64,000 nt of DNA from Acidimicrobiales bacterium (GTDB lineage Bacteria > Actinomycetota > Acidimicrobiia > Acidimicrobiales > Aldehydirespiratoraceae), in the NCBI GenBank assembly GCA_040219515.1, contig JAVJSI010000011.1, forward strand, positions 124,001 through 188,000. The letters are read 5' to 3'. Under the pieces are notes generated by a model. It did not search any database. It had not been told where the DNA came from and saw nothing but the letters and a program-made list of their open reading frames with translations. Both the position numbers and the translations under genes were made by a program. How positions within the stretch are numbered: the first letter of the stretch is position 1; the number at the start of each line of letters is the position of its first letter. This document shows, in pieces, positions 44,277 through 52,754 of this stretch.

Positions 44277-44442
44277 CAGGCTGTTGTTGCCGAAGGGCAT
44301 ACCAGCAGAGTCCGATGCGGATCACGGAGCCGACATCGGATGGTCGTGTCAGGCGTGACTCCCTGCGGGTCACGAAGGCGCGACGCCGGATCGACACGTT
44401 CCCGCAGGGGAGGTCGTGTCCCGCCCGCCGTAGGAGAGAACA
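44277..44442 (+). promoter_or_regulatory. Structured 5' leader of the SNF2 helicase gene (three hairpins)
   Basis: Three inverted repeats follow in order: TCCGATG/CATCGGA (44311-44317/44334-44340), CGTGAC/GTCACG (44354-44359/44369-44374) and GACACG/CGTGTC (44393-44398/44415-44420). The last encloses a CCC-GCA-GGG stem. An AGGAG ribosome site lies at 44432-44436. It does not match a riboswitch class I recognise. Together with the upstream part of the gap (44188-44264, no feature seen), it fills the 255 bp between tal and the helicase. Confidence 0.45.
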
Positions 44443-47400
44443 GTTACGAACACCGACGGGGCCGTCCTGACATCGAGCCAGCTCGATCGTCTGGTCCAAG
44501 CCCACCTCGACGGCCGTGCGACCGCCGAGGACACCGCATATCTCGAACAACGTCAGCCCGCCTGGGTCGCCAGTCTCTGGCGTCTGCTCGACGAGTCCGA
44601 ACAGCGCCTCGCCACCGCGCGTCGCGAGCTGCGCGGGGCCGAGCGGGCCCTGGTACTGGCTGATCTCGACCGCGACTGTTGGCGCATCGACGAGGTGCTC
44701 ACCCAGCTCCTCGGCGAGCCCGACGAATCCGAGCTGCAACCGCCGACCGAGGGCCAGCGCTCGTCGCCGCAGCAGACCCCGACCGACACGCCGGTCGGTG
44801 CCGTGCAGTTGCACCTGTCACGGTCCGACGGCCGCATCGTGGCCTGGGCCTCCGGCCTCGGTCAGCGTGCGGAATCCGACGAACAGGTGTTGCAGCGGAT
44901 CCGCGATCTCGGCGGCGTCGTCGACGACTGGGACGAGCGCGCAACCGTGAAGATCCCCGGCAACGGCCGGGTCGCCACGGTGTCGGCGCCACTCGGCAAG
45001 GTGCTGGGCTGGCTCGCACCGCTCGGATCGACCATCGACGACGATCGTGTCGGCACCAGCGTGGCGTGGATGGGCATCGCCACGGCCGCCGCGATCGAGA
45101 TGGTCATGCAGGGCCGCTACGTGCCCCAGCTCGTGCAGCAGAAGCGGCGGCGCAAGGATCCGTCGGCCCCCGACACCGGCACGTTCCGGATGCGGTGGAG
45201 TCCGGCCCTGGTCGACGACGACGTACTCGATGGTCTGGTTGCGTCGGTCCCCGGTGCGGCCATGCTCGGTAGTCGCGAGCAGGAGAAGGACAAGTTCGCG
45301 ATGGCGGCGCTCACCGACCTCACCGACGCCATCGTCTCGTTTGCGGCGGGCCAGCTCGAGACCCCCGCGCTTCCCCCGAAGATCTCCACGAAGCAGGACG
45401 TGGCCGAGGCGGCGCTCTGTCAGCTCGACGGCGAACCGTTCGTGGCACCGACCAAGGCCGGGGGCGAGCTCGTCCGCCGGATGAGTCAATGGGCACAGCC
45501 CGTTCTCGGGGCCACCGGTCGGCGGCTCGTGGTGCAGCTCGATCCGCCCGATCCGGCCGGTGCGTGGCACGTCGCTGTGCTGGCGCCCTCCGAGGAAGGC
45601 AATCTCGAACCGGTCGAGGTCGCCGTCACGACCGGCAGCAAGACCCGGGCGAAGCAGACCGCCGCGCAGCTGGCCCGCCTCGAACGCCTGTTCCCCGAGC
45701 TCCTGCGGCTCGGCGGGCGTCGTCGCGGCGAGGTCATCCTCTCCCAGGACGAGGCCTGGAACCTGATGACGACATCGGGTGACATCCTCCGGGCCGCCGG
45801 ATTCGACGTGCGGGTTCCCGAACTCCGACGGCAGAAGGCGACGGCATCGCTCCGTCTCACCTCCGAGGCCGAGGACAGTGTCGTCGGCGCGCAGCAGCTG
45901 GCCGACGTGCGGTGGTCGGCGGTGTTCGACGAGGTCGAGCTCTCGGCGGCCGACATCGCCCGTCTCGCCGCCGAGGCCCGCCCGCTGGTGAAGTCACGCG
46001 GCCAGTGGGTCGAGCTCGACAAGGCCGACCTGGTCGAAGCCGCCGCCGCGCTCGCGGAGCGGGCCGACAAGACCCGGCTCACGGGCGCCGACATGCTCCG
46101 CCATGCCCTGGGACTCGAGGGTTCGCCCCTCGCCGGTGGCGTCAGCATCGTGGGCGAGGGGTGGGCGGCCGAGCTCCTCCGCAGCGTCGAATCGCTGCCC
46201 GAGTCGCCCGAGACCACGCCCGACGGCTTCGAGGGCGAGCTGCGGAGCTATCAGGCCGACGCCCTCGCCTGGCTGAATTTCCTCGGCGACGCCGGACTGG
46301 GTGGTTGTCTGGCCCTCGACATGGGCCTCGGCAAGACCCCGACGACCCTGGCGAACATCTACGCCAACCGCGACCTCGGCACCGGCCTGGTGATCGCGCC
46401 CCCCGCCGTGGTCGGCAACTGGGCCAGCGAGGCACGAAAGTTCGTTCCCGACCTGAAGGTCCTCGTGCACCACGGCGCCAACCGCGCCAAGGGGCCGTCC
46501 CTCGGCACGGCGATCCGAAAGGCCGACCTGGTGATCACCACCTACGGCACGGCCGTTCGCGACATGGACCAGCTGAGCGAGTACCAGTGGGGCAAGGTCG
46601 TCATCGACGAGGCCCAGGCCATCAAGAACCCGGCGGCGGAGACCAGCAAGGAACTCCGTCGGCTCGATGCCCACACCCGCATCGCCCTCACGGGCACGCC
46701 GATCGAGAACGGCCTCGGCGACCTCTGGGCCATCATGGACTGGGCCAACCCGGGCCTGCTCGGCCCTCGCGCGGCCTTCGTGTCGCAGCTCACCCCCGAG
46801 AAGCTGAACGGCCAGGCATCCAACGACGGCGAGCAGGCCCTGCGAGCGCTCAACGGCATCCTCGTGTACCGCCGCACCAAGTCGGAGCCGGCCATCGCGG
46901 CCGAACTGCCCGACCGCATCGACGAACTCGAGCACTGCGCCATGACCCCCGAGCAGATCGGCCTGTACCAGGCGGTCATCGACACCCTCATCGCCGACAG
47001 TCAGCAGAAGGAGCCGGGCACGCCCGAGCGGAAGGGCGCGGTGCTCGCCGCGATCACCGCTCTCAAGCAGATCTGCAACCACCCGGTGAACTATCAGGCC
47101 GACGACCGCGGCATCGAGGGTCGCTCCGGCAAGCTCGTGCGACTCAACGAGATCATCGAGAACGTGTTCGCGGCCAACGAGAAGGTCCTGGTCTTCACCC
47201 ACTTCGCCACCTGGGGCGTGACGCTGGCCGACTACCTCAGCGAACGCACGGGCAAGAAGATCGAGTGCTATCACGGCGGCCTCGGCCGCAGCGCTCGTGA
47301 CCAGCTGGTCGACGAGTTCCAGAAGGCCCCCGGCGCGGGCGCGATGGTGCTGTCGCTGAAGGCGGGCGGCACCGGCCTCAACCTCACCGCCGCGAATCAC

Positions 47401-47709
47401 GTCGTGCTCTACGACCGCTGGTGGAACCCTGCGGTGGAAGATCAGGCTCGCGACCGGGTGTGGCGCATCGGCCAGGAGAACACCGTCATCTGTCATCGCC
47501 TGGTGTGCCCGGGCACCATCGACGAGCGGGTCGAGGAAGTGGTGGCCGGCAAGCGCCAGATCGCCAACCTCACGCTGCCGAAGTCGAGCTCGATCGCCGA
47601 TCTCGATGCGAGCCAACTCCAGATGGCCCTGGGTATCGATGCCTCGCTGTTGCTCGACGTCGACGAGGAACTGGCCGAGGAATCGCTGCCCGCGGAGGTC
47701 GGCTCGTGA
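44443..47709 (+). CDS. SNF2-family DEAQ helicase with apparent non-canonical start
   Basis: 1088 residues from GTT 44443, or 1004 from the first conventional start, GTG 44695. The extra 84 residues read as a helical, coding-like N terminus (LTSSQLDRLVQAHLDGRAT...). AGGAG ends 6 bases before GTT, and an in-frame stop precedes it. A 540-residue N-terminal region of unknown fold comes first. The helicase core has DMGLGKT, VITTYGT, VIDEAQ, LTGTPIEN, HGGLGRS and QARDRVWRIGQ. It should be an ATP-driven DNA translocase acting in transcription recycling or repair. Confidence 0.85.
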   Translation, partial: VTNTDGAVLTSSQLDRLVQAHLDGRATAEDTAYLEQRQPAWVASLWRLLDESEQRLATARRELRGAERALVLADLDRDCWRIDEVLTQLLGEPDESELQPPTEGQRSSPQQTPTDTPVGAVQLHLSRSDGRIVAWASGLGQRAESDEQVLQRIRDLGGVVDDWDERATVKIPGNGRVATVSAPLGKVLGWLAPLGSTIDDDRVGTSVAWMGIATAAAIEMVMQGRYVPQLVQQKRRRKDPSAPDTGTFRMRWSPALVDDDVLDGLVASVPGAAMLGSREQEKDKFAMAALTDLTDAIVSFAAGQLETPALPPKISTKQDVAEAALCQLDGEPFVAPTKAGGELVRRMSQWAQPVLGATGRRLVVQLDPPDPAGAWHVAVLAPSEEGNLEPVEVAVTTGSKTRAKQTAAQLARLERLFPELLRLGGRRRGEVILSQDEAWNLMTTSGDILRAAGFDVRVPELRRQKATASLRLTSEAEDSVVGAQQLADVRWSAVFDEVELSAADIARLAAEARPLVKSRGQWVELDKADLVEAAAALAERADKTRLTGADMLRHALGLEGSPLAGGVSIVGEGWAAELLRSVESLPESPETTPDGFEGELRSYQADALAWLNFLGDAGLGGCLALDMGLGKTPTTLANIYANRDLGTGLVIAPPAVVGNWASEARKFVPDLKVLVHHGANRAKGPSLGTAIRKADLVITTYGTAVRDMDQLSEYQWGKVVIDEAQAIKNPAAETSKELRRLDAHTRIALTGTPIENGLGDLWAIMDWANPGLLGPRAAFVSQLTPEKLNGQASNDGEQALRALNGILVYRRTKSEPAIAAELPDRIDELEHCAMTPEQIGLYQAVIDTLIADSQQKEPGTPERKGAVLAAITALKQICNHPVNYQADDRGIEGRSGKLVRLNEIIENVFAANEKVLVFTHFATWGVTLADYLSERTGKKIECYHGGLGRSARDQLVDEFQKAPGAGAMVLSLKAGGTGLNLTAANHVVLYDRWWNPAVEDQARDRVWRIGQENTVICHRLVCPGTIDERVEEVVAGKRQIANLTLPKSSSIADLDASQLQMALGIDASLLLDVDEELAEESLPAEVGS

Positions 47710-48038
47710 ACGAACGCAACCAGCCTCGCCGGAAGCGCAACCGGTCGCGATCGCGGGGCGGCTCGCCCCAACAGAAGAACCAGGGCGGACAGAAGAACGC
47801 CGCGCCGAAGGTCGACCCGGAGGAGTTCTGGGGCAACCCGGAACGGCTCCCCGACCGCATCGACGGGCTCCAGCACTCACCCGACGTCCGGGCCGTGCTG
47901 CATTCACTCGGTCGTCCGCCCCTGACCGGCAACGAAACGCCGGCCGAACACTGGTTCTCGATGGTCTACGAGCGGGCGGCGTTCCTCGCCGGCGCGCTGG
48001 CCGCCGCCGGTGATCTCGACGACCCGACCTCGACATAG
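47706..48038 (+). CDS. Small conserved protein with basic N-terminal tail
   Basis: 110 residues from GTG 47706, overlapping the helicase stop (GTGA). The first 35 residues are Arg/Lys/Gln-rich and disordered. The rest is a small helical domain (DPEEFWGNPERLPDRIDGLQHSPDVRAVLHSLG). Family not recognised. The tight coupling suggests a helicase partner; the basic tail could bind nucleic acid. Confidence 0.7.
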   Translation: MNERNQPRRKRNRSRSRGGSPQQKNQGGQKNAAPKVDPEEFWGNPERLPDRIDGLQHSPDVRAVLHSLGRPPLTGNETPAEHWFSMVYERAAFLAGALAAAGDLDDPTST

Positions 48039-48139
48039 GTCGATCGGCCCAATTTCCCTCGGGGCCGGCGCGAACTATCAAGCAACGGGCCCCGGCCGTC
48101 GACACCGAATGGACGTCCCGCGCGACCAGAGGGTGATCC

Positions 48140-49150
48140 ATGCGCCGCACATTCCCGACCGCCTGCGCCGCCATCTCCACGGTCGTCATTCTTCTGCTGT
48201 CGACCGACTCGCAGGCATCGGTCGCCGGGTTCGGTGACATCGCCGGTGATGACTACTACGCCGAAGCCGTGCAGTGGATGGTCGACAACGACATCACCGG
48301 CGGTACCGCGCCCGGTTGCTTCTCTCCCGACGTGGCCACGAGCCGGGGTCAGGTGGCGACGTTCATCCACCGTGTGGCCGACCGGCCGCCCGCCGCCCGC
48401 TCGGGCTTTCGCGACGTCGCCGACCAGGCCTTCTACGCCGACGCGGTCGGTTGGATGGTCGCCGCGGGCATCACCACGGGCACGACGCCGAGCACCTTCT
48501 CCCCCGAGCGGCCGGTCACCCGTGGCGAACTGGCCACCTTCCTCCACCGGGCTGCGGGCTCACCCTCGAGCGGGGCCGAGTTCTTCGACGATGTGGACAC
48601 CGGCGACTTCTACGCCGATGCCGTCGGTTGGATGGTCGCCGAGGGGATCACCACCGGCACGTCGCCCACCTCGTTCTCGCCTGATCGACCGGTGACCCGC
48701 GGCGAGGTCGCGGCCTTTCTCCATCGAGCGGCCGGAAGCCCGACGGTGACGGTGGCCGAAGCCGGTGTGTGCACCGAGGCCGCCGAGGTCCCCGAGCTGG
48801 TTGCTGCCGAGGCGTACTCGTTCGAGCTGATCAACCAGCTCCGGGTCGATGGCGGCCTCGCTCCGCTGATCCGCGTGCCGGCGATGGACGCCGAAGCCCG
48901 TGATTGGTCGGCCACGATGGATCGCACCGGCGTCTTCGAGCACAGCTCGCTCCCCTACGGCGAGAACATCGCGTGGTGGAGTGCCGGTTCGGCCGGACCC
49001 GGCGACGCTGCCGACAAGATGCACGGCATGTGGGTGAACAGCCCGCCGCACCTCGCCAACATGATGAACCCGGACTACTCGTCGATCGGGGTGGGCTTCT
49101 GGCGCACCGACGGGGGCGGCTGGAACGCGACCCACGTGTTCACGTACTGA
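48140..49150 (+). CDS. Secreted SLH-CAP domain protein
   Basis: 336 residues with a signal peptide (TACAAISTVVILLLSTDSQA). Three SLH repeats follow, of the FxDVxxxxFYADAVGWMVAxGITTG type (about 30-75, 92-135 and 150-195). A C-terminal CAP/SCP domain (about 225-335) has HSSLPYGENIAWW and NSPPHLANMMNPDYSSIGVGFW. SLH repeats anchor proteins to a surface layer or wall polymer. CAP domains are cell-surface modules with varied roles. It carries its own upstream gap of about 100 bp with no gene. Confidence 0.88.
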   Translation: MRRTFPTACAAISTVVILLLSTDSQASVAGFGDIAGDDYYAEAVQWMVDNDITGGTAPGCFSPDVATSRGQVATFIHRVADRPPAARSGFRDVADQAFYADAVGWMVAAGITTGTTPSTFSPERPVTRGELATFLHRAAGSPSSGAEFFDDVDTGDFYADAVGWMVAEGITTGTSPTSFSPDRPVTRGEVAAFLHRAAGSPTVTVAEAGVCTEAAEVPELVAAEAYSFELINQLRVDGGLAPLIRVPAMDAEARDWSATMDRTGVFEHSSLPYGENIAWWSAGSAGPGDAADKMHGMWVNSPPHLANMMNPDYSSIGVGFWRTDGGGWNATHVFTY

Positions 49151-49201
49151 CCCGGGGGTTGGTTGCGAATCGCAACCCACTGAATCTAGAGTCCGTGGGC
49201 C

Positions 49202-49699
49202 ATGTCTCCTCGCCTCCGCCCACCGTCCCCGCCTCTCGGGGCACATGACTGTTCCATCCAGCGCACGCTGGATGTGATCGGCGATCGATGGACGCTGCTG
49301 ATCCTGCGGGACGTGTTTCGGGGTGTGCGCCGGTTCTCCCGGATCCAGAACGATCTCGGCATCGCCAAGAACCTGCTGACCGACCGCCTTGCCGCGCTGG
49401 TCGAGGCCGGCGTGGTCGAGAAGGTCCCGTACCAGGACCGTCCGGTGCGCCACGAGTACCGCCTGACGGACAAGGGGCGGGCCCTCTCCCCCGCGCTCCT
49501 CGCGCTGATGCGGTGGGGCGACGCCTGGTGCGGCGACGACGGTGCCCCGACCGAGCTGGTGCACGACGACTGCGGCACGCGCCTCGAGCTTCAGCCGTGG
49601 TGCACCAGCTGTAATTCGCCCGTCTCCCCCACCGAGATCTCGTCACGGCCGGGTCCCGGCCGCCAGACCACCGAGGAGACGATCAATGCCGCGTCCTGA
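49202..49699 (+). CDS. HxlR-family winged-helix transcription regulator
   Basis: 165 residues. DCSIQRTLDVIGDRWTLLILRDVFRGVRRFSRIQNDLGIAKNLLTDRL is the HxlR signature. The C-terminal extension carries C, CTSC-type cysteines (DDCG, CTSCNSP) that could bind metal. TAGAGT ends 9 bases before the ATG. It overlaps fbiC by 14 bp, so it may regulate F420 synthesis, which is inference from position. Confidence 0.9.
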   Translation: MSPRLRPPSPPLGAHDCSIQRTLDVIGDRWTLLILRDVFRGVRRFSRIQNDLGIAKNLLTDRLAALVEAGVVEKVPYQDRPVRHEYRLTDKGRALSPALLALMRWGDAWCGDDGAPTELVHDDCGTRLELQPWCTSCNSPVSPTEISSRPGPGRQTTEETINAAS

Positions 49700-52091
49700 C
49701 CTTCTGGCGCTCCCCCTCGACACGCTTATGGCGCAGGCCCGCATCGTGCGAGACGGCGTTCACGGCACGCTGATCACCTTCTCCCCCAAGGTGTTCATCC
49801 CGCTCACGATGCTGTGTCAGGACAAGTGCGGGTACTGCACGTTCGCCCAGCCGCCGGCCCGCCTGGACGCCCCCTACCTCGAACCCGAGCAGGTGCTCGA
49901 CATCGCCCGGCGGGGGGCCGAGATGGGCTGTCACGAGGCGTTGTTCACCCTCGGGGAACGTCCCGAGAAGCGCTACCCGGTGGCCAGGGACTGGCTCCAA
50001 CGGCACGGCTACGACACCACGGTCGACTACGTGGTCGCCATGGCCCGGCTCGTCCTCGACGAGACCGGCCTGCTCCCCCATGCCAACACCGGGGCGATGT
50101 ACGCCGACGAGCTCGCCCGCCTCCGCGAGGTGTCGCCCAGCCAGGGAATGATGATCGAGTCGCTGCGCGACGATCTCGACTGCCACCGGGGAGCCCCCGA
50201 CAAGGTGCCGCAGCGCCGTCTCGACACCCTCGAGTGGGCCGGCGAGCAGAAGATCCCCTACACCACCGGCATTCTCGTCGGCATCGGTGAGAACCGCGAA
50301 GACCGAGTCGAGGCGCTCGAGGCCATCGCCGCCTCGCACGCCCGCCATGGCCACGTGCAGGAAGTGATCGTGCAGAACTTCCTGCCCAAGGAGGGCACGG
50401 CGATGCACCAGGCGCCGGCCTGCCCCCGACCGGACTATCTCGAGGCCATCGCCCTCGCCCGCCTGATCCTTCCCCCCGAGGTGCACGTCCAGGCCCCACC
50501 CAACCTGTCCGACGAGTTCGGCGATCTCCTCGAGGCCGGGGTCAGCGACTGGGGCGGTGTCTCCCCCGTCACCGCCGACCATGTGAACCCCGAACGCCCC
50601 TGGCCCGATCTCGACCGGCTGCGCGAGGTGACCGAGGCCCACGGCCACATGCTCGCGCCGCGGCTCACCGCCCATCCGCGCTACGTGTGCGATCCCGACA
50701 ACTGGATCGACGAAGGGCTCCGCTTCGCGGTCATGGATCGCTCCGACAGCGACGGGTTCGCCCGCGACGACCCGGGCTCGGTCTGGCCCGAACGCACCAT
50801 GGAGAAGGCCAAGGTGGGCGACGGCGCCGAGTTCGATCTCGTCGGCACCGTGTCGACCCAGTGGTACGTCGGCGCCGGCGGCGATCCGCAGGTGCTCGTC
50901 CCCGGTCTCGCCCCGAATGCTGCGAAGGGTGCCGTGGACGAGGTGCTCCAGGGTGTTTCCGCTGGTCAGGATGTGGGTTTCGACGAAATCCTGACGCTGT
51001 TCCGAGCCCGGGGGCCCGAGGTCGCCGCGGTCGCCGCGGTGGCCGATCAGCTCCGGTCCGAGATCGTCGGCGACGACGTCACCTGGGTGGCGAATCGCAA
51101 CATCAACTACACCAACGTGTGCACGTTCAAGTGCCGTTTCTGCGGCTTCTCGAAGGGCCCGCTGTCGCTCAACCTGCGGGGCACGCCGTATCTGCTCACG
51201 CTCGACGACATCGCCGAGCGTGTCATCGAAGCCGCCGAACTCGGCGCGACCGAGGTGTGCCTCCAGGGCGGTATCCATCCCGATTTCGACGGCGACTACT
51301 ACATCGACGTCGCCAAGGCCGTCCATGCCGCCGTGCCCGGGATGCACATCCACGGGTTCACGGCCCTCGAAGTGACCGAGGGCGCCAAGCGCAACGGAGA
51401 GCCCCTGGTCGACTATCTCTCCCGCCTCCGGGACGCCGGTCAGCGTTCGCTGCCGGGTACCGCCGCGGAGATCCTCGTCGACGAGGTTCGTGAGACCCTG
51501 TGCCCCGACAAGATCGACACCGACGAATGGCTCGAAGCGCATCGTGTGGCCCATTCGGTCGGGCTCGGGTCCAACGTCACGATCATGTTCGGCTCGATGG
51601 AGCGGCCCGAGCACTGGGTCCACCACATCCTGCGAACCCGTGCGCTCCAGGAGGAGACAGGAGGGTTCACCGAGTTCGTGGGTCTCCCGTTCGTGCACAT
51701 GGCGTCACCCATCTACCTGCGAAAGATGGCCCGTCGGGGTCCCACGTGGCGCGAGGTACTGCTGATGCACGCCGTTGCCCGTATCGCCTATCGCGGTCGT
51801 ATCGACAACATCCAGGGTTCCTGGGTGAAACTCGGCTTCGGCTCGATCACCCAGCTGCTGCAGGCGGGCGCCAACGATCTCGGCGGCACTCTGATCGACG
51901 AGAACATCTCGCGCGCCGCCGGTGCCGATCACGGCACCGGCGTCACCGCCGAGGACTTCCGGCGGGTGGTCGAGCCGCTCGGCCGCCGTCTGGTGCAGCG
52001 CACCACGCTCTACGGACGACCGGACTTCGATGTGTTGCCCCTGGCGACCACACGGCGGACCCGCACGGTCATCCCGGTGGCCGGCGCCTAG
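49686..52091 (+). CDS. fbiC: FO synthase FbiC (CofG-CofH fusion)
   Basis: 801 residues with two radical-SAM domains. The first cluster is C44-x3-C48-x2-C51 (CQDKCGYC, CofG half), and the second is C479-x3-C483-x2-C486 (CTFKCRFC, CofH half). Later blocks include LQGGIHPDF and PGTAAEIL. It joins tyrosine and 5-amino-6-ribitylaminouracil to make FO, the deazaflavin core of coenzyme F420, in the cytosol. The fused two-domain form is characteristic of actinobacteria. Confidence 0.96.
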   Translation: MPRPDLLALPLDTLMAQARIVRDGVHGTLITFSPKVFIPLTMLCQDKCGYCTFAQPPARLDAPYLEPEQVLDIARRGAEMGCHEALFTLGERPEKRYPVARDWLQRHGYDTTVDYVVAMARLVLDETGLLPHANTGAMYADELARLREVSPSQGMMIESLRDDLDCHRGAPDKVPQRRLDTLEWAGEQKIPYTTGILVGIGENREDRVEALEAIAASHARHGHVQEVIVQNFLPKEGTAMHQAPACPRPDYLEAIALARLILPPEVHVQAPPNLSDEFGDLLEAGVSDWGGVSPVTADHVNPERPWPDLDRLREVTEAHGHMLAPRLTAHPRYVCDPDNWIDEGLRFAVMDRSDSDGFARDDPGSVWPERTMEKAKVGDGAEFDLVGTVSTQWYVGAGGDPQVLVPGLAPNAAKGAVDEVLQGVSAGQDVGFDEILTLFRARGPEVAAVAAVADQLRSEIVGDDVTWVANRNINYTNVCTFKCRFCGFSKGPLSLNLRGTPYLLTLDDIAERVIEAAELGATEVCLQGGIHPDFDGDYYIDVAKAVHAAVPGMHIHGFTALEVTEGAKRNGEPLVDYLSRLRDAGQRSLPGTAAEILVDEVRETLCPDKIDTDEWLEAHRVAHSVGLGSNVTIMFGSMERPEHWVHHILRTRALQEETGGFTEFVGLPFVHMASPIYLRKMARRGPTWREVLLMHAVARIAYRGRIDNIQGSWVKLGFGSITQLLQAGANDLGGTLIDENISRAAGADHGTGVTAEDFRRVVEPLGRRLVQRTTLYGRPDFDVLPLATTRRTRTVIPVAGA

Positions 52092-52261
52092 AGCCCGGTC
52101 AGGCCGCCACTACCCGTTTCGGCATGGGCTCGGAACTCGGCGTGGCCGGCGGTGGCCTCATTGGCAGTGCTGACCGCCCGTCGCGAGCCGATCGGCTGAC
52201 CCTTGCCGCCCACGTTGAGCAGTCGTTTCACGAATCTGAGGACTCGCACTCGAAAGGTCAT
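52088..52261 (-). CDS. Predicted small basic protein (leaderless)
   Basis: 57 residues (MTFRVRVLRFVKRLLN at the start, Ser/Gly/Thr-rich end), too short to be convincing by coding signal alone. Support comes from TACGGT ending 7 bases before the ATG and from the divergent layout with the DUF3052 gene. Its stop overlaps the fbiC stop by 3 bases. Unrecognised family; could also be a non-translated transcript. Confidence 0.4.
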   Translation of the reverse strand: MTFRVRVLRFVKRLLNVGGKGQPIGSRRAVSTANEATAGHAEFRAHAETGSGGLTGL

Positions 52262-52268
52262 GCCAACG

Positions 52269-52274
52269 ACCGTA
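52269..52274 (-). promoter_or_regulatory. Leaderless promoter -10 TACGGT for the 57-aa gene
   Basis: TACGGT, 7 bases, then ATG 52261. The opposite-strand -10 at 52310 lies 36 bp away. Confidence 0.45.
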
Positions 52275-52309
52275 CCAGGCGGGCGAACGACGGCTCGACG
52301 GACGGCGTC

Positions 52310-52315
52310 TACGAT
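52310..52315 (+). promoter_or_regulatory. Leaderless promoter -10 TACGAT for DUF3052 gene
   Basis: TACGAT, 6 bases (GGCGCC), then ATG 52322. Confidence 0.6.
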
Positions 52316-52321
52316 GGCGCC

Positions 52322-52738
52322 ATGGCTTCGGCCGGCTACAGCGGAACGCCCCTGGCGAAGAAGCTCGGGATCAAGGACGGGCACACCGTCGCGGCGCTCG
52401 ACGCACCGACCCATCTGGCCGAGCTCCTCGCGCCCCTGCCGGAAGACGTCGTGGTACGCAACTCCGCTCGTGGCACCCCCGATGTCAGCCTCGTCTTCTG
52501 CACCACCCGTCGCGCCCTCGACCGTCGTCGCCGTCAGCTCTGGACACTCGCGTTCCCTGACCGATCGGTGTGGATCTGCTGGCCCAAGAAATCCAGTCCG
52601 TTGTTCGTCGACCTCACAGAAGACCAGGTCAGAGAGGTCGTGCTGCCCGATGGACTCGTCGACGTGAAGGTCTGCGCGGTCGACGACGACTGGTCCGGCC
52701 TCAAGCTCGTGGTGCGTCGCGAGCTACGCACCAGCTGA
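52322..52738 (+). CDS. DUF3052 family protein
   Basis: 138 residues beginning ASAGYSGTPLAKKLGIKDGHTVAALD, the DUF3052 signature, with VWICWPKKSS in the middle and a C-terminal GLVDVKVCAVDDDWSGLKLVVR. Widespread in actinobacteria; the biochemical role is not established. Stands alone between fbiC and the LOG gene, each with its own promoter. Confidence 0.9.
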   Translation: MASAGYSGTPLAKKLGIKDGHTVAALDAPTHLAELLAPLPEDVVVRNSARGTPDVSLVFCTTRRALDRRRRQLWTLAFPDRSVWICWPKKSSPLFVDLTEDQVREVVLPDGLVDVKVCAVDDDWSGLKLVVRRELRTS

Positions 52739-52742
52739 GCGC

Positions 52743-52748
52743 TAGCTT
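52743..52748 (+). promoter_or_regulatory. Leaderless promoter -10 TAGCTT for the LOG-family gene
   Basis: TAGCTT, 6 bases, then GTG 52755, just after the DUF3052 stop. Confidence 0.5.
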
Positions 52749-52754
52749 CGGACG

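Noticed and set aside
44188-44442. tmRNA, RNase P RNA or 6S RNA
   Set aside because: None of the conserved signatures (tag peptide, RNase P P4 core, 6S bubble) can be recognised; kept only as a structured leader.
45994-48240. Long minus-strand open frame under the SNF2 helicase gene
   Set aside because: Runs antisense to clear helicase motifs; composition is typical of a reading-frame shadow.
49683-51698. Minus-strand open frame of about 670 codons opposite fbiC
   Set aside because: No family features, and fbiC has both radical-SAM cluster motifs on the other strand.
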